A DNA stretch of 64,000 nucleotides from Actinomadura rupiterrae (lineage in GTDB: Bacteria > Actinomycetota > Actinomycetes > Streptosporangiales > Streptosporangiaceae): contig NZ_JAMZEA010000008.1 of NCBI RefSeq assembly GCF_024172125.1, positions 248,001 through 312,000 on the forward strand, written 5' to 3'. This document shows, piece by piece, positions 26,794 through 35,450 of the stretch (the stretch's first letter is position 1; each line of letters starts with the position of its first letter). The position numbers and the translations under genes were made by a program. The notes under the pieces are model-generated. The model had not been told where the DNA came from and ran no database searches. It worked only from the letters and a program-made list of their open reading frames with translations.

Positions 26794-27762
26794 TCAGTGA
26801 TCAGTGCCGCCGTCACCGCGCCTGACACCGCTTGCAAGCCCTGCGGCGGTACGCGAGAGAGTCTCGGTCCACTGCTTGCGCTGAGCCTCAGACTCGCGGG
26901 CAAGCCTCATCGCCGGCCCCGCCAGCTCCTCAGCCCACCGCTTCCACTGAGCCTCGGCCTCGCGGGCCAGCGTCACCACCGAGGGTGAGAAGGCCTCGGC
27001 CCACTTCTTGTGCTGAGCCTCCATCTCCTCAGCGATCTTCATGGCCGGCTGCACCGAGGCAGCCAACTGACGGGCCGTCTCCTTGCGCTGAGCCTCAGAC
27101 TCGCGGACGAGCACCGCCAGCTTGGGCGAGAAGGCCTCGGCCCACTTCTTGCGCTGAGCCTCAGACTCGCCGACGAGCACCGCCAGCTTGGGCGAGAAGG
27201 CCTCGGCCCACTTCTTGTGCTGAGCCTCCATCTCCTCAGCGATCTTCATGGCCGGCTGCACCGAGGCAGCCAACTGACGGGCCGTCTCCTTGCGCTGAGC
27301 CTCAGACTCGCGGACGAGCACCGCCAGCTTGGGCGAGAAGGCCTCGGCCCACTTCTTGCGCTGAGCCTCAGACTCGCCGACGAGCACCGCCAGCTTGGGC
27401 GAGAAGGCCTCGGCCCACATCTTGTGCTGAGCCTCCATCTCCTCAGCGATCTTCATGGCCGGCTGCACCGAGGCAGCCAACTGACGGGCCGTCTCCTTGC
27501 GCTGAGCCTCAGACTCCCGGGCAAGCCTCAGCCCGGGTTGGATGCGGGACCACAGCGCCTGCCGACGCGCAGCTTCCTCAGCAATCATCCGCAGAGACAG
27601 CGGCGCTCGTGCTCCATACGAGGGGCTTTCCAGGGACGGAGCCCCGTCGTTCCCAGTCACGGAGCCTTCTCGTGCGTACTCGCTCGCAGCCCGCGTGTAG
27701 CTGATGCCTTTCACAGCCTTCAGCTTGCGGATCTTGCGTTTGCGGCCCTGACTACGACCCAT
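26794..27762 (-). CDS. repeat-containing coiled-coil protein, probable element cargo
   Basis: 322 residues from ATG 27762; purine-rich GAAAGAAG precedes it. The N-terminus is very basic (MGRSQGRKRKIRKLKAVKGISYTRAAS), then from about residue 75 an almost pure charged helix made of units ending ESEAQRKKWAEAF, SPKLAVLV, AASVQPAMKIAEEMEAQHK. The DNA behind this is a 207-bp direct repeat. No membrane segment or enzyme motif. The function is unknown; a DNA- or membrane-associated scaffold is possible from the basic head and long coiled coil. It is the gene nearest attL, a position where AICEs often carry non-core genes. Confidence 0.7.
   Translation of the reverse strand: MGRSQGRKRKIRKLKAVKGISYTRAASEYAREGSVTGNDGAPSLESPSYGARAPLSLRMIAEEAARRQALWSRIQPGLRLARESEAQRKETARQLAASVQPAMKIAEEMEAQHKMWAEAFSPKLAVLVGESEAQRKKWAEAFSPKLAVLVRESEAQRKETARQLAASVQPAMKIAEEMEAQHKKWAEAFSPKLAVLVGESEAQRKKWAEAFSPKLAVLVRESEAQRKETARQLAASVQPAMKIAEEMEAQHKKWAEAFSPSVVTLAREAEAQWKRWAEELAGPAMRLARESEAQRKQWTETLSRTAAGLASGVRRGDGGTDH
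26987..27516. repeat. 207-bp direct repeat, two full copies and a partial third
   Basis: Copies start at 26987, 27194 and 27401 (period 207 bp, 69 codons); the third diverges at about 27517. Each unit itself contains two related 66-bp-like halves (the GAGAAGGCCTCGGCCCACTT segment occurs twice per unit). Near-perfect identity shows recent duplication or gene conversion within the coiled-coil gene. Confidence 0.92.
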
Positions 27763-27967
27763 GATCGAACTTCTTTCAGCGAAGCCCCCACGTCGCCTCG
27801 CACAAGTCGATCGGCGTTCGCCGGGCATCTGCGAAATCACGCTGAGTCCAGAGTTCTCTTATCCTCAGCACCAGGAGCGACGTGGGCGCTCATGGCTCGG
27901 AAGTAGGCCAGCGTGTTGGCCAAGCCACAGACTACACCTGATCAAGCTTCGACGAGGAAGCCAAGAC

Positions 27968-27998
27968 GAACGCGCCCAGCAGGACGCTGGGCGCGTTC
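27968..27998 (-). terminator. hairpin terminator downstream of the integrase gene
   Basis: Perfect 13-bp stem GAACGCGCCCAGC with a 5-base loop, 20 bases beyond the integrase stop. Confidence 0.75.
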
Positions 27999-28017
27999 CA
28001 AGATGCGAAAGACCTGA

Positions 28018-29280
28018 TCAAAAGTCGCCGACGGGAGCCATTCCTTCATTCTCGTCGTCTTCGTCCTTGCCGGGCTCCCAGAGGAGGCCACCGACGCGGG
28101 TCGCGACGTCGTTCCGGATGGCGTCGCTCATGTGCTGGTAGCGCTTGGCCATGGACGCGCTCGACCATCCCATGATCGCCATGGCCGTAGGCGTCGGGAC
28201 GCCGAGGATGAGCAGGACTGTGGCGGCTGTGTGGCGGGCGTCGTGGAGTCGGGTCTCACGGAGCCCGGCCGTCTCCAGAAGCGCTTTCCACTCGTGGTAG
28301 TCGGTGTTCGGGTTGAGGGGCTGTCCGTCTGGCTTGGTGAAGACGTAGTCGTTCCCCTGCCAGAGCTGCCGTGCGGCCTTCCGCTCGGCCTTCTGCTTGG
28401 CCTGATGCTGCTTGAGGATCTTCGTCAGGTGCTCAGGGAGACCGATCGTCCGGCGTCCGGCCTTGGACTTGGTCCGACCAGTCTCCGCCCGTGTCTGCTT
28501 GCGCTTGGGGCAGTAGCCGGCTTTCCTGCCGCACGGGCTCTCTTCCCCGCATCCGTGGGCGTACTTCGGACGCAGGCGTCCGCGTCGCACCCGGAGCATT
28601 CCCGCCTTGAGGTCGATGTCATCCCACTTGAGGCCGAGTGCCTCGCCCTGCCGGAGGCCAAGGGCAAGCGCGAGGACCCACCGGGCGCCATTGCGCGACT
28701 GATTCTGGGCGACAGCGAGAAGCCGCTTAATCTCGTCGATCTCGTACGGCTCCGGTTCCTCCTCGTCCAACCTGGGGGCCGTCGCAAGGGTCACCGGGTT
28801 GGTGCCAAGGTGCCCGCGCTTGACGGCGACGTTGAGCGCGTTCCGGAGGGTGCGGTGGACGTGGTGTGCGGTACCGGCCGAGAGGCCGCTCTCCTGCATC
28901 TTGGCGTAGAGCTTCTCGCAGTGCTCCGGCGTGAGCTTGTTCAGGCGGTGAGCGCCGATGCCGGGGATGAGGTGCTTCTCCACGTCCACGCGGTACCCGG
29001 AGTGGGCGTTCTCCGAGATGCTCGGCGGGATGGCGATGTTGTCGATCCAGTGCGTCAGCCACTTCTCGACGGTCCAGCGCTGACCGGCCTTGGGCATCTT
29101 CCCCTTGTCCCGAAGCTTCTCCAGCTCTTTGACCTTCTCGGTGACCGTGGTCTTGGACTTGGACATCACGTGGCGGCGGTCAGGCTTGCCGTTGTCCTTC
29201 GTTCCGACCGTCACACGACCGTGCCAGTACCCGTCCTTGCCGAGGTAGATGCTGGACCTTCCGTTCGCGCTGCGTCCCAT
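28018..29280 (-). CDS. int: tyrosine recombinase/integrase
   Basis: 420 residues; integrates and excises the element at tRNA-Ser. N-terminal arm-binding segment (YLGKDGYWHGRVTVGTKDNG), core-binding SAM-like domain (WLTHWIDNIA...), and catalytic domain with Arg in ALGLRQGEALG, the HxxR box LHDARHTAA and nucleophile Tyr in MAKRYQHMSD. A Cys-rich insert (HGCGEESPCGRKAGYCPKRK) in the catalytic domain is common in actinomycete integrases. ATG 29280 is preceded by GGAGG. Excisionase gene lies 17 bases upstream, so the two are co-transcribed. Confidence 0.96.
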   Translation of the reverse strand: MGRSANGRSSIYLGKDGYWHGRVTVGTKDNGKPDRRHVMSKSKTTVTEKVKELEKLRDKGKMPKAGQRWTVEKWLTHWIDNIAIPPSISENAHSGYRVDVEKHLIPGIGAHRLNKLTPEHCEKLYAKMQESGLSAGTAHHVHRTLRNALNVAVKRGHLGTNPVTLATAPRLDEEEPEPYEIDEIKRLLAVAQNQSRNGARWVLALALGLRQGEALGLKWDDIDLKAGMLRVRRGRLRPKYAHGCGEESPCGRKAGYCPKRKQTRAETGRTKSKAGRRTIGLPEHLTKILKQHQAKQKAERKAARQLWQGNDYVFTKPDGQPLNPNTDYHEWKALLETAGLRETRLHDARHTAATVLLILGVPTPTAMAIMGWSSASMAKRYQHMSDAIRNDVATRVGGLLWEPGKDEDDENEGMAPVGDF

Positions 29281-29297
29281 GCGGAGACCTCCGGTGA

Positions 29298-29504
29298 TCA
29301 GTTGGCTTGGACGGCGGCCAGAAGGCCGGAGACGTAAGTGGCGAGGCATTCGGCCGGGACGCGGCGCAGACGGCCGATGGTGACGCTCGGCACCTCGCCG
29401 GAGGTGATGAGGGCGTACATCTGGGTTCGGCCGATGCGGAGGCGGCGGGCGGCCTCTTCGACGGTCAGAAGGAGGTCGGTGTCAGCGGTGGTCGTGGTCG
29501 TCAC
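29298..29504 (-). CDS. xis: excisionase, helix-turn-helix type
   Basis: 68 residues: LLTVEEAARRLRIGRTQMYALITSGEVPSVTIGRLRRVP is a compact winged helix-turn-helix of the excisionase/MerR-like (PF12728) type. Binds near the attachment sites and directs the integrase towards excision. Directly upstream of int on the same strand. Confidence 0.92.
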   Translation of the reverse strand: MTTTTTADTDLLLTVEEAARRLRIGRTQMYALITSGEVPSVTIGRLRRVPAECLATYVSGLLAAVQAN

Positions 29505-29601
29505 TGGGACCCTCCAGAGGTGAGCGGCGGCGGGTTCCGGTGCCTTCGCGGCGCGGCACCGTGGCAGGCTTCACGGGCGGCGCGGCGGGGGTCTGCAACG
29601 G

Positions 29602-29659
29602 CGCAACGGTCCACAGAATCCACAGGAATTCGTTTCTGTGGATTTCGTGTTGCGTTGCG
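29602..29659. other. nested inverted repeat between rep and xis
   Basis: Inner stem AATCCACAG/CTGTGGATT (29617-29625 with 29636-29644, 10-base loop) inside an outer pair CGCAACG/CGTTGCG (29602-29608 with 29653-29659). It lies in the 182-bp gap after the rep stop and before xis. Terminator for the rep transcript, a protein-binding site controlling xis-int, or part of a replication origin are all possible. Confidence 0.5.
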
Positions 29660-29686
29660 GCGTTGTCCGGCCGTGGCCGGGGGCGC

Positions 29687-31690
29687 TCACTGGGCGTCTC
29701 CGGCGGGCGCGTTCGCGGCCTCGGGGTGGACTTCGTAGGCGACGGAGGGCGTGCGGCCCGCACCCTTGCGGGGAGGCGCGGGAAGCCGGCGGATCCAGCC
29801 GTGGGACTCCAGGACGCGGAGTCCGGCGTCGGTGTCGGTCACCTTGGCGAAGCGGGACCGGAGCGCCTGGACGACGTCGCGGGCGGTGAAGCGCTCGGTG
29901 CCGGTGCGGCGGATCCACTCCAGCAGCGCGCGGGCGTCGGCGACGGCGGGATCTGCGCCGATGGCGTCGTAGGCGGCTTGGGCGTGCTGGGTGAAGTACT
30001 CGCCGATCTGGTGGGCGTTGGTGAAGGTCGCCAGGGTGATCGGGCGGTCCCATCCGGTGCGGAGGTGCTCGGCGAGGTGGAGCAGAGCGGAGATGCGCAG
30101 GATCGCGCCGACGAGCTTGCCGCCCCAGTCGGGCATGTGGGCGAGGTCGCCTCCGGGACGGAACCGCTCCTCGGTGTCGCGCAGCAGGGCGATGACGGCG
30201 GCCTCGGCTTCGGGCGTGAAGCGCAAGGTGCGCGGCTCGTCCAGGGCGGCCAGGGACAGGACCAGGGCCTTGACGTTGCTGGCGTAGGTGTCCAGGACGG
30301 CGGCCGGGACTGGGTCGGGGTCGGCGCGGCGGAAGCCGAGAAGGGACTTGGGCACCGAGCACAGCAGGCGGGCAAGGAAGCCCTGTTCGCGGAACTCGGG
30401 GGTCTCGCCGAGGCGGGCCAGAACGCCGGGCTGGATGCAGACCCCGAGGGTGAGGGTCGCGGCGGTGACGTCCTCGCCTTCGCGGCCCATGCGGTCGGTG
30501 CGCATCTCCTCGCCCGCGTGGCCGGAGAGGAACACCTCAAGGTCGGGGCTGCCGGAGTAGCGTCCGGCGAGGATGGAGAAGATCTTGCCCTCGGGGGCGA
30601 GGATCGCGAAGCGTCCGCCCTGCTCGGCGAGCATGGACGTGAGCTTTTCGACGGTGGCGTTCGCGGTGAACAGGCGCGGTTCGGCTGGGATGCGCGTCTC
30701 GTCCAGGCGGAGCGCGGCGTCCTGGGCCTCGGCGAGGCGTTCGGCGCGGAGGATCTCGTCCACGGCGTTCACGGCGGCGCGTTCGGCCTTCTCGGCGTCG
30801 GCCTCGGCGACCTTGCGGGCAAGCTTGGCCTCGGCGATGCGCGGCGCGGCGGCGCGGACGAGTTCGGCCTCCGCAGCCTTGAGAGGCGCGGTCATCGCCT
30901 TGTAGACCTCGGACTTGCGGTTGCCCGGAGGCAGCACGACGACCGTGTAGAGGTTGGTCGGTTCGGTCCAGGTCGTTCCGCGGACCCACACCTTGCCGCT
31001 TGCTGCGACGGCCAGGACGGCGAGGGCGAGTGATCCGGCGAGGTCGGCCGGGGTTTGGGTGGCCTCGGCGAGGGCGGACACGTAGTCGCCGAGCCAACCG
31101 GGGAAGCACCAGACCGGGAACGCCGGGAGGTCGTCGGAGGCTGCGCCCCACAGCGGCGCGGGGGCCGGCCAACCGCGCGTGTCGGGTGCAGTGACGGCGG
31201 AGATCTCGGTTGCCACGGCGGCGCGCAGCTCGGCGATGTCGTCGCCGGATGAGGCGTGGCCGAGCTGGGCTAGGCGCGTGCCCGTGGCGACGACCTTCCG
31301 GGCGTAGGCCAGATCCCGGAGCATGTGCGCGTAGTAGGCCACGTTCACGGCGGTCGGGACCTGGGAGATCAGGGTGTGCAGATAGGGCGCTCCGCCGACC
31401 TTGGCGATATCGCGCGGACCGATCGCGGCGGCCACGGCGACCGGATCACACGGCGCGCCACGGTCGGCGAGGCTGAGGATGCCGTCCCAGATCTGGGCGT
31501 GGGCGGGGCGGTAGAACTCCGAGCCGTCCAGCAGGCCGCGCGCCTCGCCGAGGGCGACGGCCGAGAGCATCGCCGAGCCGAGGACGTGTTGCTCGGCTTC
31601 AACGCTGTGCGGCAGGGGCCGGATGAACTCGGTTCCGTCCGGCGCGTCCGCGCTGTCGATGATCAGGCGGAGTGAGGGCGTGGCGTTCAC
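29687..31690 (-). CDS. replication protein: DnaB-N domain fused to DUF3987 (YfjI-like)
   Basis: 667 residues, GTG start with GGAGG upstream. Residues 20-130 match the DnaB helicase N-terminal domain (PHSVEAEQHVLGSAMLS..., then QIWDGILSLADRGAPCDPVAV and PTAVNVAYYAHMLRD), which in replicative helicases binds primase. From about 170 to 560 it is a DUF3987/YfjI-like domain with a P-loop-like LPPGNRKSEVYKAM and the segment FAILAPEGKIFSILAGRY. The C-terminus looks like a winged helix (TERFTARDVVQALRSRF...). There is no DnaB RecA-type motor domain. In AICEs this position codes for the autonomous replication initiator, so that role is inferred. Confidence 0.8.
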   Translation of the reverse strand: MNATPSLRLIIDSADAPDGTEFIRPLPHSVEAEQHVLGSAMLSAVALGEARGLLDGSEFYRPAHAQIWDGILSLADRGAPCDPVAVAAAIGPRDIAKVGGAPYLHTLISQVPTAVNVAYYAHMLRDLAYARKVVATGTRLAQLGHASSGDDIAELRAAVATEISAVTAPDTRGWPAPAPLWGAASDDLPAFPVWCFPGWLGDYVSALAEATQTPADLAGSLALAVLAVAASGKVWVRGTTWTEPTNLYTVVVLPPGNRKSEVYKAMTAPLKAAEAELVRAAAPRIAEAKLARKVAEADAEKAERAAVNAVDEILRAERLAEAQDAALRLDETRIPAEPRLFTANATVEKLTSMLAEQGGRFAILAPEGKIFSILAGRYSGSPDLEVFLSGHAGEEMRTDRMGREGEDVTAATLTLGVCIQPGVLARLGETPEFREQGFLARLLCSVPKSLLGFRRADPDPVPAAVLDTYASNVKALVLSLAALDEPRTLRFTPEAEAAVIALLRDTEERFRPGGDLAHMPDWGGKLVGAILRISALLHLAEHLRTGWDRPITLATFTNAHQIGEYFTQHAQAAYDAIGADPAVADARALLEWIRRTGTERFTARDVVQALRSRFAKVTDTDAGLRVLESHGWIRRLPAPPRKGAGRTPSVAYEVHPEAANAPAGDAQ

Positions 31691-31768
31691 GGTGGCCTCC
31701 GGGCAGTGCGGCGGGGTGCGGGCGGCCGGTCCGGGTGCCGCGCGGAGGCGGCACCCGGACGGCGAGGG

Positions 31769-32038
31769 CTATTTCTTGGCGCGGTCGCGGGTCGTCTTGA
31801 GGCCGGTCAGGATGCGGCGGCCGATGCGGAGCTGTCCGCCGGTGCCCTTGCAGTGGCGGCAGTAGCGCCACGCCTTGCCGGAGGCCGAGCGGTGCTTTCC
31901 GCCGTCGCAGTAACGGCATGGCCGATACGGGTAGATCGCGCAGTGGATCAGGTAGCCGACCGTGACGACGGGCAGGAGCAGGAACCAGATTCCGGGGCTG
32001 GACGAGTGGTGGCTAGAGGCGGCGATGAGGGCATGCAA
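31769..32038 (-). CDS. small membrane protein with zinc-ribbon-like CxxC pairs
   Basis: 89 residues; one hydrophobic N-terminal segment (GIWFLLLPVVTVGYLIHCAI) followed by two Cys pairs PCRYCDGGKH and YCRHCKGTGG, a DnaJ-like CxxCxGxG arrangement, and a basic tail. AGGAGG precedes the ATG. Small proteins of this kind often lie between traB and rep genes in actinomycete plasmids and AICEs; a role in spread or transfer is inferred from position only. Confidence 0.75.
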   Translation of the reverse strand: MHALIAASSHHSSSPGIWFLLLPVVTVGYLIHCAIYPYRPCRYCDGGKHRSASGKAWRYCRHCKGTGGQLRIGRRILTGLKTTRDRAKK

Positions 32039-32129
32039 AGGAGTCCTCCTGACCTGTTGGAGAGGTTCTCGCAGGTGGGGGGTCTAGGCGCTAGATCACT
32101 GGTCAGAGCGCGGATGGGGCTCTAGAGAG

Positions 32130-32169
32130 GGCTCTAGGTCTAGAGAGGACGGCCTCTAGACCTAGAGCC
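32130..32169. repeat. 16-bp perfect palindrome in a CTCTAG-rich patch after traB
   Basis: GGCTCTAGGTCTAGAG is followed after 8 bases by its exact reverse complement. Further CTCTAGAG copies sit at 32119-32128. It starts 13 bases past the traB stop. It would fold into a strong hairpin, so it may terminate the transfer transcript; as a repeat cluster beside a TraB gene it is also a candidate for the clt/TRS transfer site. Confidence 0.7.
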
Positions 32170-32181
32170 GGTCGCGGAGCG

Positions 32182-34380
32182 TCAGCGGCTCCGGGCGCGG
32201 CTGTTGTCCAGGGCGCTGAGGACGTGCTCGCGGTGTACGCCCTTGAGGTTGCGGCCCTTGCCGGTTTCGTCCTGTCCCCAAACCTGGGGTGTGGTGATGC
32301 CGTGCGGCTTGAGGGCATTGGACAACTGGGTGGCCTTGCCCTTGCCGTCCTGGTCGGCCCACGGGCCGTAGATGATCGGGCGGAGTTCGGCGAGGCGGTC
32401 CACGATGGTCTGAGAGTGGACCTTGTCCTCACCGGGGGCCATGACGGCGAGGACGTCCTCCAAGAGGTTGGTTCCCTGGTCGTCGGCCGGGGTGGTGTCC
32501 TCTCCGGCCGCGTAGCCGGTCAGGGTGCCCGCCGTCTTGCGGACCGCGCGGGCGCGGGCGGCGATGACGTCGGCGGCCGGGCCGTCGATGTAGTACGAGC
32601 GGCAGATCTGCGGGTCGTCGGCCTCGCCCACCAGGTAGCCGATGCCCTTGTCCTGTTTGGTGAACGTGGTCGCACGGACGCCGTTCTTGTACATCGACGT
32701 GCCAAGGATCATGTCGTTCTCGGTCTGTCCCATGACCCGCAGGCAGTAGCGGAGCCCGACGTTGGCGGACACGCCGGTCGGGAGCGAGTCCTTGTCCGGG
32801 CGCTGCGTGGCCAGCAGGAGGATGATGCCGAGCGCGCGGCCGCGCTTGATGATGGCCGTGGCCTTCTCTCCGGCGTCCTTGCCGACCTCGTCGTCCGCGA
32901 ACAGCTCTTGGCATTCGTCGATGACCAGGACGAGCGGGAAGAGCTTGAGTGACCGCTTGGCGGCGAGTTCGGGCGTGACCTTGTTCTCCGGCCGGACGTC
33001 CTTGGGCAAGCTCGCGATGGTCTTTGCGCGGCGTTCCAGCTCGGCATAGACCTCGTTGAGCGAGGCGAGGCAAGCGCGCTTGGTCTCGTCGTCCGCGCCG
33101 GACGCGTAGTGGTGGGCGTACTTCTCGGAGAAGTCCAGGTCACCCGTCCCCTTGAGTTCGAACACGCGGACCTGTGCCTTGGGGTCGAGCCCGGCGGCCA
33201 AGAGCAGGGGCTTGAGAGCGAACGTCTTGCCCGCACCCGGCATCGCGCCGATGAGCGCGTTCGCGTACATCAGCGTGAGCATGACCGGGCGTCCGCGCTG
33301 GTCGGTGCCGAACGGGACGGCCTTGAACAGGTCGGCGCGGCCGGACTTGGCGAGTGGCCATGCGGGCGGCTTGACGCTCTTCATGTCCTGGTCACCGACC
33401 CACAGGACGAGCCGTCCGGCGTGCTGCTCGTTCGCCGGTTCGGGCCACACGCAGCCCAGCGGACGGCGGAGGCCGGAGGCGAGGCGGTCCCGGCGCTCCA
33501 TGATGTCCGACACCGTGACGCCGTACGGGAGATCCACGTCCGCGCGCCATCCGGGACCGTCGCGGGTGATCGGGGCGGGGAAGGTGATCCCGCCGCCGCC
33601 CTTGGCCATCGCTTTGTTGATCTCGGCGATACCGAGCGAACCGAGCGCCCGGACGACAACCTCGGAGGTGAGCTTGGGGGCCTTGTGCTCGACCACGGCA
33701 ACGTCCAGGACGCGCTTGTCCTCCGGCGTGCCGATCCAGCCGAGGAACAGGACGAGCGCGGTGAACACCGTGGCCTGCGTGACGCCTCCGGCCGCGCTCA
33801 CGGCGGCCACGCCGAGCCCGCCGCTGGCGGCTCCGGCGAGGGCCATCAGCCGACGCCAGCGAACGCGGTCGTTCCGCTCGTGGACGAGCTTGAGGTAGGC
33901 GTCAATGTCGTTGCGGTCCACGGCGTAGGTGCGGAGCGGCATGCCCTCGGCGTCGAAGGTCCAGCGCCACGTACCGCGCACGACGCGGGCCAAGCCGCGG
34001 GGCGACCGGAGCGTCAGCCGGACGCCGTACAGCGGGACGCGAGCGGCGTGGTAGCCGGCGACGTGTCCGGCGTAGCCGAGCGCCCATCGGACGGTGGCGG
34101 TCGCCTCGTCGCGGTCGCGGACCCACGGCGCGATGATCGGGCGACGCTGCGCGCGCTCGCCCTCGGCGCGCCGCGCCTGGACGCTGGGACGGCGGCCGGA
34201 GTCGGGCGTGTCCACCAGGACGCGCCCCTCCAAGACCGTCCCGTCCGGACGGTCCCGCTCGTCCGCGCTGGACGAGTCGGCCGCTCCGTCCTGGACGGTG
34301 GACTCCGAGGCGTCGTCGGCCTCGGGGACGCGCCGGACGGGCAAGTGAACGACGTCGGCCATGGGCTTGGGGAAGGTCAT
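32182..34380 (-). CDS. traB: TraB/FtsK-SpoIIIE-type DNA translocase for conjugation
   Basis: 732 residues. N-terminal disordered region to about 90, a region with hydrophobic segments near 180-230 (LMALAGAASGGLGVAAVSAAG, ATVFTALVLFLGWIG), then the motor domain: Walker A GAMPGAGKTF with Lys385, Walker B LVLVIDECQELF with Asp488-Glu489, and the TQRPD motif. A C-terminal winged-helix-like segment (ALKPHGITTPQVWGQDETGKGRNLKGV) would recognise the clt site as in Streptomyces TraB. Works as a hexameric pump moving double-stranded DNA to the recipient. Its start overlaps the stop of the preceding gene (ATGA). Confidence 0.93.
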   Translation of the reverse strand: MTFPKPMADVVHLPVRRVPEADDASESTVQDGAADSSSADERDRPDGTVLEGRVLVDTPDSGRRPSVQARRAEGERAQRRPIIAPWVRDRDEATATVRWALGYAGHVAGYHAARVPLYGVRLTLRSPRGLARVVRGTWRWTFDAEGMPLRTYAVDRNDIDAYLKLVHERNDRVRWRRLMALAGAASGGLGVAAVSAAGGVTQATVFTALVLFLGWIGTPEDKRVLDVAVVEHKAPKLTSEVVVRALGSLGIAEINKAMAKGGGGITFPAPITRDGPGWRADVDLPYGVTVSDIMERRDRLASGLRRPLGCVWPEPANEQHAGRLVLWVGDQDMKSVKPPAWPLAKSGRADLFKAVPFGTDQRGRPVMLTLMYANALIGAMPGAGKTFALKPLLLAAGLDPKAQVRVFELKGTGDLDFSEKYAHHYASGADDETKRACLASLNEVYAELERRAKTIASLPKDVRPENKVTPELAAKRSLKLFPLVLVIDECQELFADDEVGKDAGEKATAIIKRGRALGIILLLATQRPDKDSLPTGVSANVGLRYCLRVMGQTENDMILGTSMYKNGVRATTFTKQDKGIGYLVGEADDPQICRSYYIDGPAADVIAARARAVRKTAGTLTGYAAGEDTTPADDQGTNLLEDVLAVMAPGEDKVHSQTIVDRLAELRPIIYGPWADQDGKGKATQLSNALKPHGITTPQVWGQDETGKGRNLKGVHREHVLSALDNSRARSR

Positions 34381-35450
34381 CAGGCTGCCTCCTCCTGCGT
34401 GGTGGGCGTGCTCGTGGCATCGGGGGTCTCGGTCTTGAGGCGGGTCAGCAGGGCCCCGACGCGGGCGTTACCGGCGGCCCGTCCGGCGTCGCGGAGTTGG
34501 GCGGCGAGGGTGTCCCGCGTGAGGGCTTCGCCCTTGGCTTCCAGGTCGGCGGCGATGCGCCATCCGAGCGGCATCAGGTCGCTGACATCCGGCGCGCTCG
34601 TCCGGGACGAGCGGCGGGACCGTCCGCGCTTGGGACGCGCGCTCTTGGGCGGACGGGGCGTCTCGTCCGTCCGGGACGGCTCGGGGGCTTCGTCCGCGCT
34701 CTCGTCCGAGGACGGTCCCGCTTCGATCGCGGGCCGCTCGTCCGGACCGGAGACCGGGACGAGTTCACCGAGCCGGTACAGCGTCCGGACGCGTCGAGGA
34801 GCGCTCCAACGCCATTTGAACGCGCCATAGGAGTCCTGGAGTTCGGTCAGGGCGAGGAGCCGAGCGCGCTCGCGGCCGAGGGCATCCCGGTAGGAACGGA
34901 TCTCCCACAGCACCATCCGACGCCACAGCGCGGCCGTCCGCAGCGGAGACAGAAGCCAGCGAGAGGGCCGGATGCTGTCCATCCGCGTCCCGTTCTCGAC
35001 TCCCGCCCGGACGCGGACGACATGCGCCCCGATCTCCACCGCCAGCACCCACAGGCACGGCAGGACGGCGTGAGCGACCTTGCCGAACGGCGTCGCCTGC
35101 TCGGCGACGTTGAGATAGACGGTCGCGGCGGTAAGCGTCCACGGGATGAACCGCAGCCAGCGGACGCGCATGTCGAGCCGGGCGAGGACGATGTCCAGCG
35201 CGGCGAAGATGGCGATGCCGAGGTCAATGCCGAGCGGCACCGACCAGGACAGCCGACCGAAGGACGGACGGGCGGCCTCGGCGACGGCCGCGAAGCTGTT
35301 GACGAACCCGAGGAGCCCGAGGACGGCGACCAGGGCGGCCACGGTCGCGACGGCGGTGAACTCGTTCTGAGTGAGCGGACGAAGCGAGGGCTCGTCCGCC
35401 TCGGCGTCGTGCCCGAACGAAGGCGGCGGGGACATCGGCGCGACAGTCAC
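34380..35450 (-). CDS. DUF2637/SpdB-like membrane protein
   Basis: 356 residues. Four hydrophobic segments in the first 155 residues (ATVAALVAVLGLLGFVNSF; LSWSVPLGIDLGIAIFAAL; FIPWTLTAATVYLNV; VAHAVLPCLWVLAVEIGAHVV) are the DUF2637 domain, then a soluble part with an Arg/Ser/Pro-rich linker and a C-terminal helical region (GWRIAADLEAKGEALTRDTLAAQLRDAG) that looks like a small DNA-binding domain. Proteins of this type accompany TraB in AICEs and are thought to help intramycelial spread. Coupled by ATGA overlaps to genes on both sides. Confidence 0.85.
   Translation of the reverse strand: MTVAPMSPPPSFGHDAEADEPSLRPLTQNEFTAVATVAALVAVLGLLGFVNSFAAVAEAARPSFGRLSWSVPLGIDLGIAIFAALDIVLARLDMRVRWLRFIPWTLTAATVYLNVAEQATPFGKVAHAVLPCLWVLAVEIGAHVVRVRAGVENGTRMDSIRPSRWLLSPLRTAALWRRMVLWEIRSYRDALGRERARLLALTELQDSYGAFKWRWSAPRRVRTLYRLGELVPVSGPDERPAIEAGPSSDESADEAPEPSRTDETPRPPKSARPKRGRSRRSSRTSAPDVSDLMPLGWRIAADLEAKGEALTRDTLAAQLRDAGRAAGNARVGALLTRLKTETPDATSTPTTQEEAA

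Noticed and set aside
26832..27906. Plus-strand open frames opposite the coiled-coil gene
   Set aside because: They mirror the 207-bp repeats; the minus strand has the basic start, heptad-like helix and a possible ribosome site.
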